A DNA stretch of 5,347 bases from an uncultured Acidimicrobiaceae bacterium (GTDB taxonomy: Bacteria; Actinomycetota; Acidimicrobiia; Acidimicrobiales; Microtrichaceae), in contig CALMLJ010000323.1 of assembly GCA_937868025.1 (NCBI GenBank), positions 1-5,347 of the forward strand, given 5' to 3'. The notes under the pieces were generated by a model, which was not told the DNA's origin, did no database searches, and worked only from the letters and a program-made list of their open reading frames with translations. Below are positions 5,112 to 5,347 of this stretch, piece by piece. Every line of letters begins with the position of its first letter. The first letter of the stretch is position 1. A program made the position numbers and the translations under genes.

Positions 5112-5140
5112 TCGGGGATGCCGACTTCAGGCATCCCCGA
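5112..5140 (+). terminator. Strong hairpin after the transposase, candidate terminator
   Basis: TCGGGGATGCC (5112-5122) and GGCATCCCCGA (5130-5140) are perfect 11-bp arms around a 7-base loop, 34 bases after the transposase stop. A TTTT run occurs at 5147-5150. A second, overlapping hairpin (CCCGAAA 5136-5142 with TTTCGGG 5148-5154) uses the right arm, so the two are mutually exclusive. Intrinsic termination of the operon is the simplest reading; a structured transposon end is an alternative. Confidence 0.65.
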
Positions 5141-5200
5141 AACGCGTTTTCGGGCGCTGAGTCGCCCGCAGCACCCCGCGCGGTCCTACGACGCGCCCCC

Positions 5201-5267
5201 CGAAAACGGCTCGAACCCTCCGACTGACGGTCGAAGGGCTCGCAACTCCGCTCACTCGACCGTTTCG
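5201..5267. repeat. Nested inverted repeats between transposase and tRNA
   Basis: CGAAAACGG (5201-5209) pairs with CCGTTTCG (5260-5267) with one bulged A. Nested inside, CCCTCCGAC (5216-5224) pairs with GTCGAAGGG (5230-5238) with one C/A mismatch. Read on the minus strand, a TTTT run (5207-5204) follows the inner hairpin, so this may terminate transcription from the tRNA gene. It could also mark the element end. No coding region is supported between 5078 and 5304. Confidence 0.35.
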
Positions 5268-5304
5268 CGAACAAAACCGGGGATCAAACGTGAATGACCC
5301 TGGG

Positions 5305-5347
5305 TGCGGGAGGGGGGACTTGAACCCCCACATCCTTTCGGACACAG
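5305..5347 (-). tRNA. tRNA-Leu, 3' part (runs off right edge)
   Basis: On the minus strand a complete T arm is visible: GGGGG, loop TTCAAGT, CCCCC (5329-5313). It is followed by the acceptor 3' strand CTCCCGC (5312-5306) and discriminator A (5305). Upstream is part of a long variable arm with stem TCC-GAAA-GGA (5342-5333), which marks a class II tRNA. The implied 5' acceptor strand GCGGGAG plus discriminator A fits tRNA-Leu rather than tRNA-Ser. The next bases are CCC, so the CCA end is not encoded and must be added after transcription. The anticodon lies outside the window. It faces the transposase operon. Confidence 0.88.

Larger units (their letters stand above)
2280..5140 (+). mobile_element. 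Putative two-gene mobile element (tyrosine recombinase-like + DDE transposase-like), ends undefined
   Basis: Two coupled genes, a phage-integrase-fold protein and a DDE transposase-like protein, are framed on the left by a control region with dyads and a divergent HTH gene, and on the right by a strong hairpin and a tRNA gene. The listed limits run from the divergent intergenic region to the hairpin and are working limits only. I found no convincing terminal inverted repeats, target-site duplication or att repeat within the window, so the left end may lie further out and include the HTH genes. TnpI-TnpA pairs of Tn3-family elements such as Tn4430 show that a tyrosine recombinase can accompany a DDE transposase, but this transposase is of the much shorter IS4/IS1182-like type. 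Confidence 0.5.

Noticed and set aside
4022..5134. 370-codon open frame on the minus strand across the transposase gene
   Set aside because: It is the antisense shadow of a GC-rich gene. The product is a low-complexity Gly/Val/Asp/Leu sequence with no motif, and the plus strand here carries a coherent DDE protein. The same applies to the minus frame at 3223-3960.
5201..5220. Second tRNA-like fragment (minus strand AGGGTTCGAGCC)
   Set aside because: It resembles half a T arm, but the 3' half of the stem does not pair (GTTT instead of CCCT) and no acceptor follows.
5127..5345. 72-codon minus-strand frame at the right end
   Set aside because: It reads straight through the tRNA-Leu gene and the structured noncoding region, so it is a chance frame.
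1..5347. CRISPR array or tandem repeats
   Set aside because: No regularly spaced direct repeats were seen. The only notable direct repeat is the 14-base block before the two XRE genes, together with the paralogous coding sequence.

Overview
The window is GC-rich DNA with strongly GC-ended codons, GTG and ATG starts and protein families typical of high-GC Actinomycetota. An Acidimicrobiia-like or other soil/marine actinobacterium would fit, but nothing seen here fixes the genus. It looks like an accessory region: a cluster of small DNA-binding proteins followed by a two-gene mobile-element-like operon that ends beside a tRNA-Leu gene.

Left part (1-1306). A minus-strand gene of unknown function runs off the left edge, and its 96 visible codons are open throughout. 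Divergent from it is a small XRE-family regulator (396-791). A second XRE gene (968-1306) follows in tandem, with 48 of 62 residues identical over the N-terminal HTH region. Both carry the same 14-base sequence a short distance upstream of their starts. It contains the dyad TCAC-N5-GTGA, a good candidate for a shared operator and cross-regulation.

Middle part (1391-2381). A hairpin separates the second XRE gene from two minus-strand genes. One encodes a 118-residue protein with an HTH-like segment (1457-1813), with a 16-bp palindrome just upstream. The other encodes a 100-residue Cro/CI-like HTH protein (1977-2279) that starts at a GTG six bases after a TACAGT -10-like hexamer, suggesting a leaderless transcript. 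Its upstream region (2280-2381) is shared with the divergent mobile-element operon and holds two short inverted repeats, so this protein is a natural candidate repressor of that operon.

Right part (2382-5140). A tyrosine-recombinase-like protein of about 306 residues overlaps by ATGA a 592-residue DDE transposase-like protein with a visible D207/D313/E501 triad. The recombinase keeps His-x-x-Arg and the nucleophilic Tyr but has Thr where the first catalytic Arg belongs. This coupled pairing is the most interesting object in the window. A strong 11-bp hairpin follows the transposase, and after about 165 bp of structured noncoding DNA comes the 3' part of a class II tRNA, most likely tRNA-Leu, on the minus strand. 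The ends of the element were not found: no convincing terminal inverted repeats and no duplicate of the tRNA 3' end are visible.
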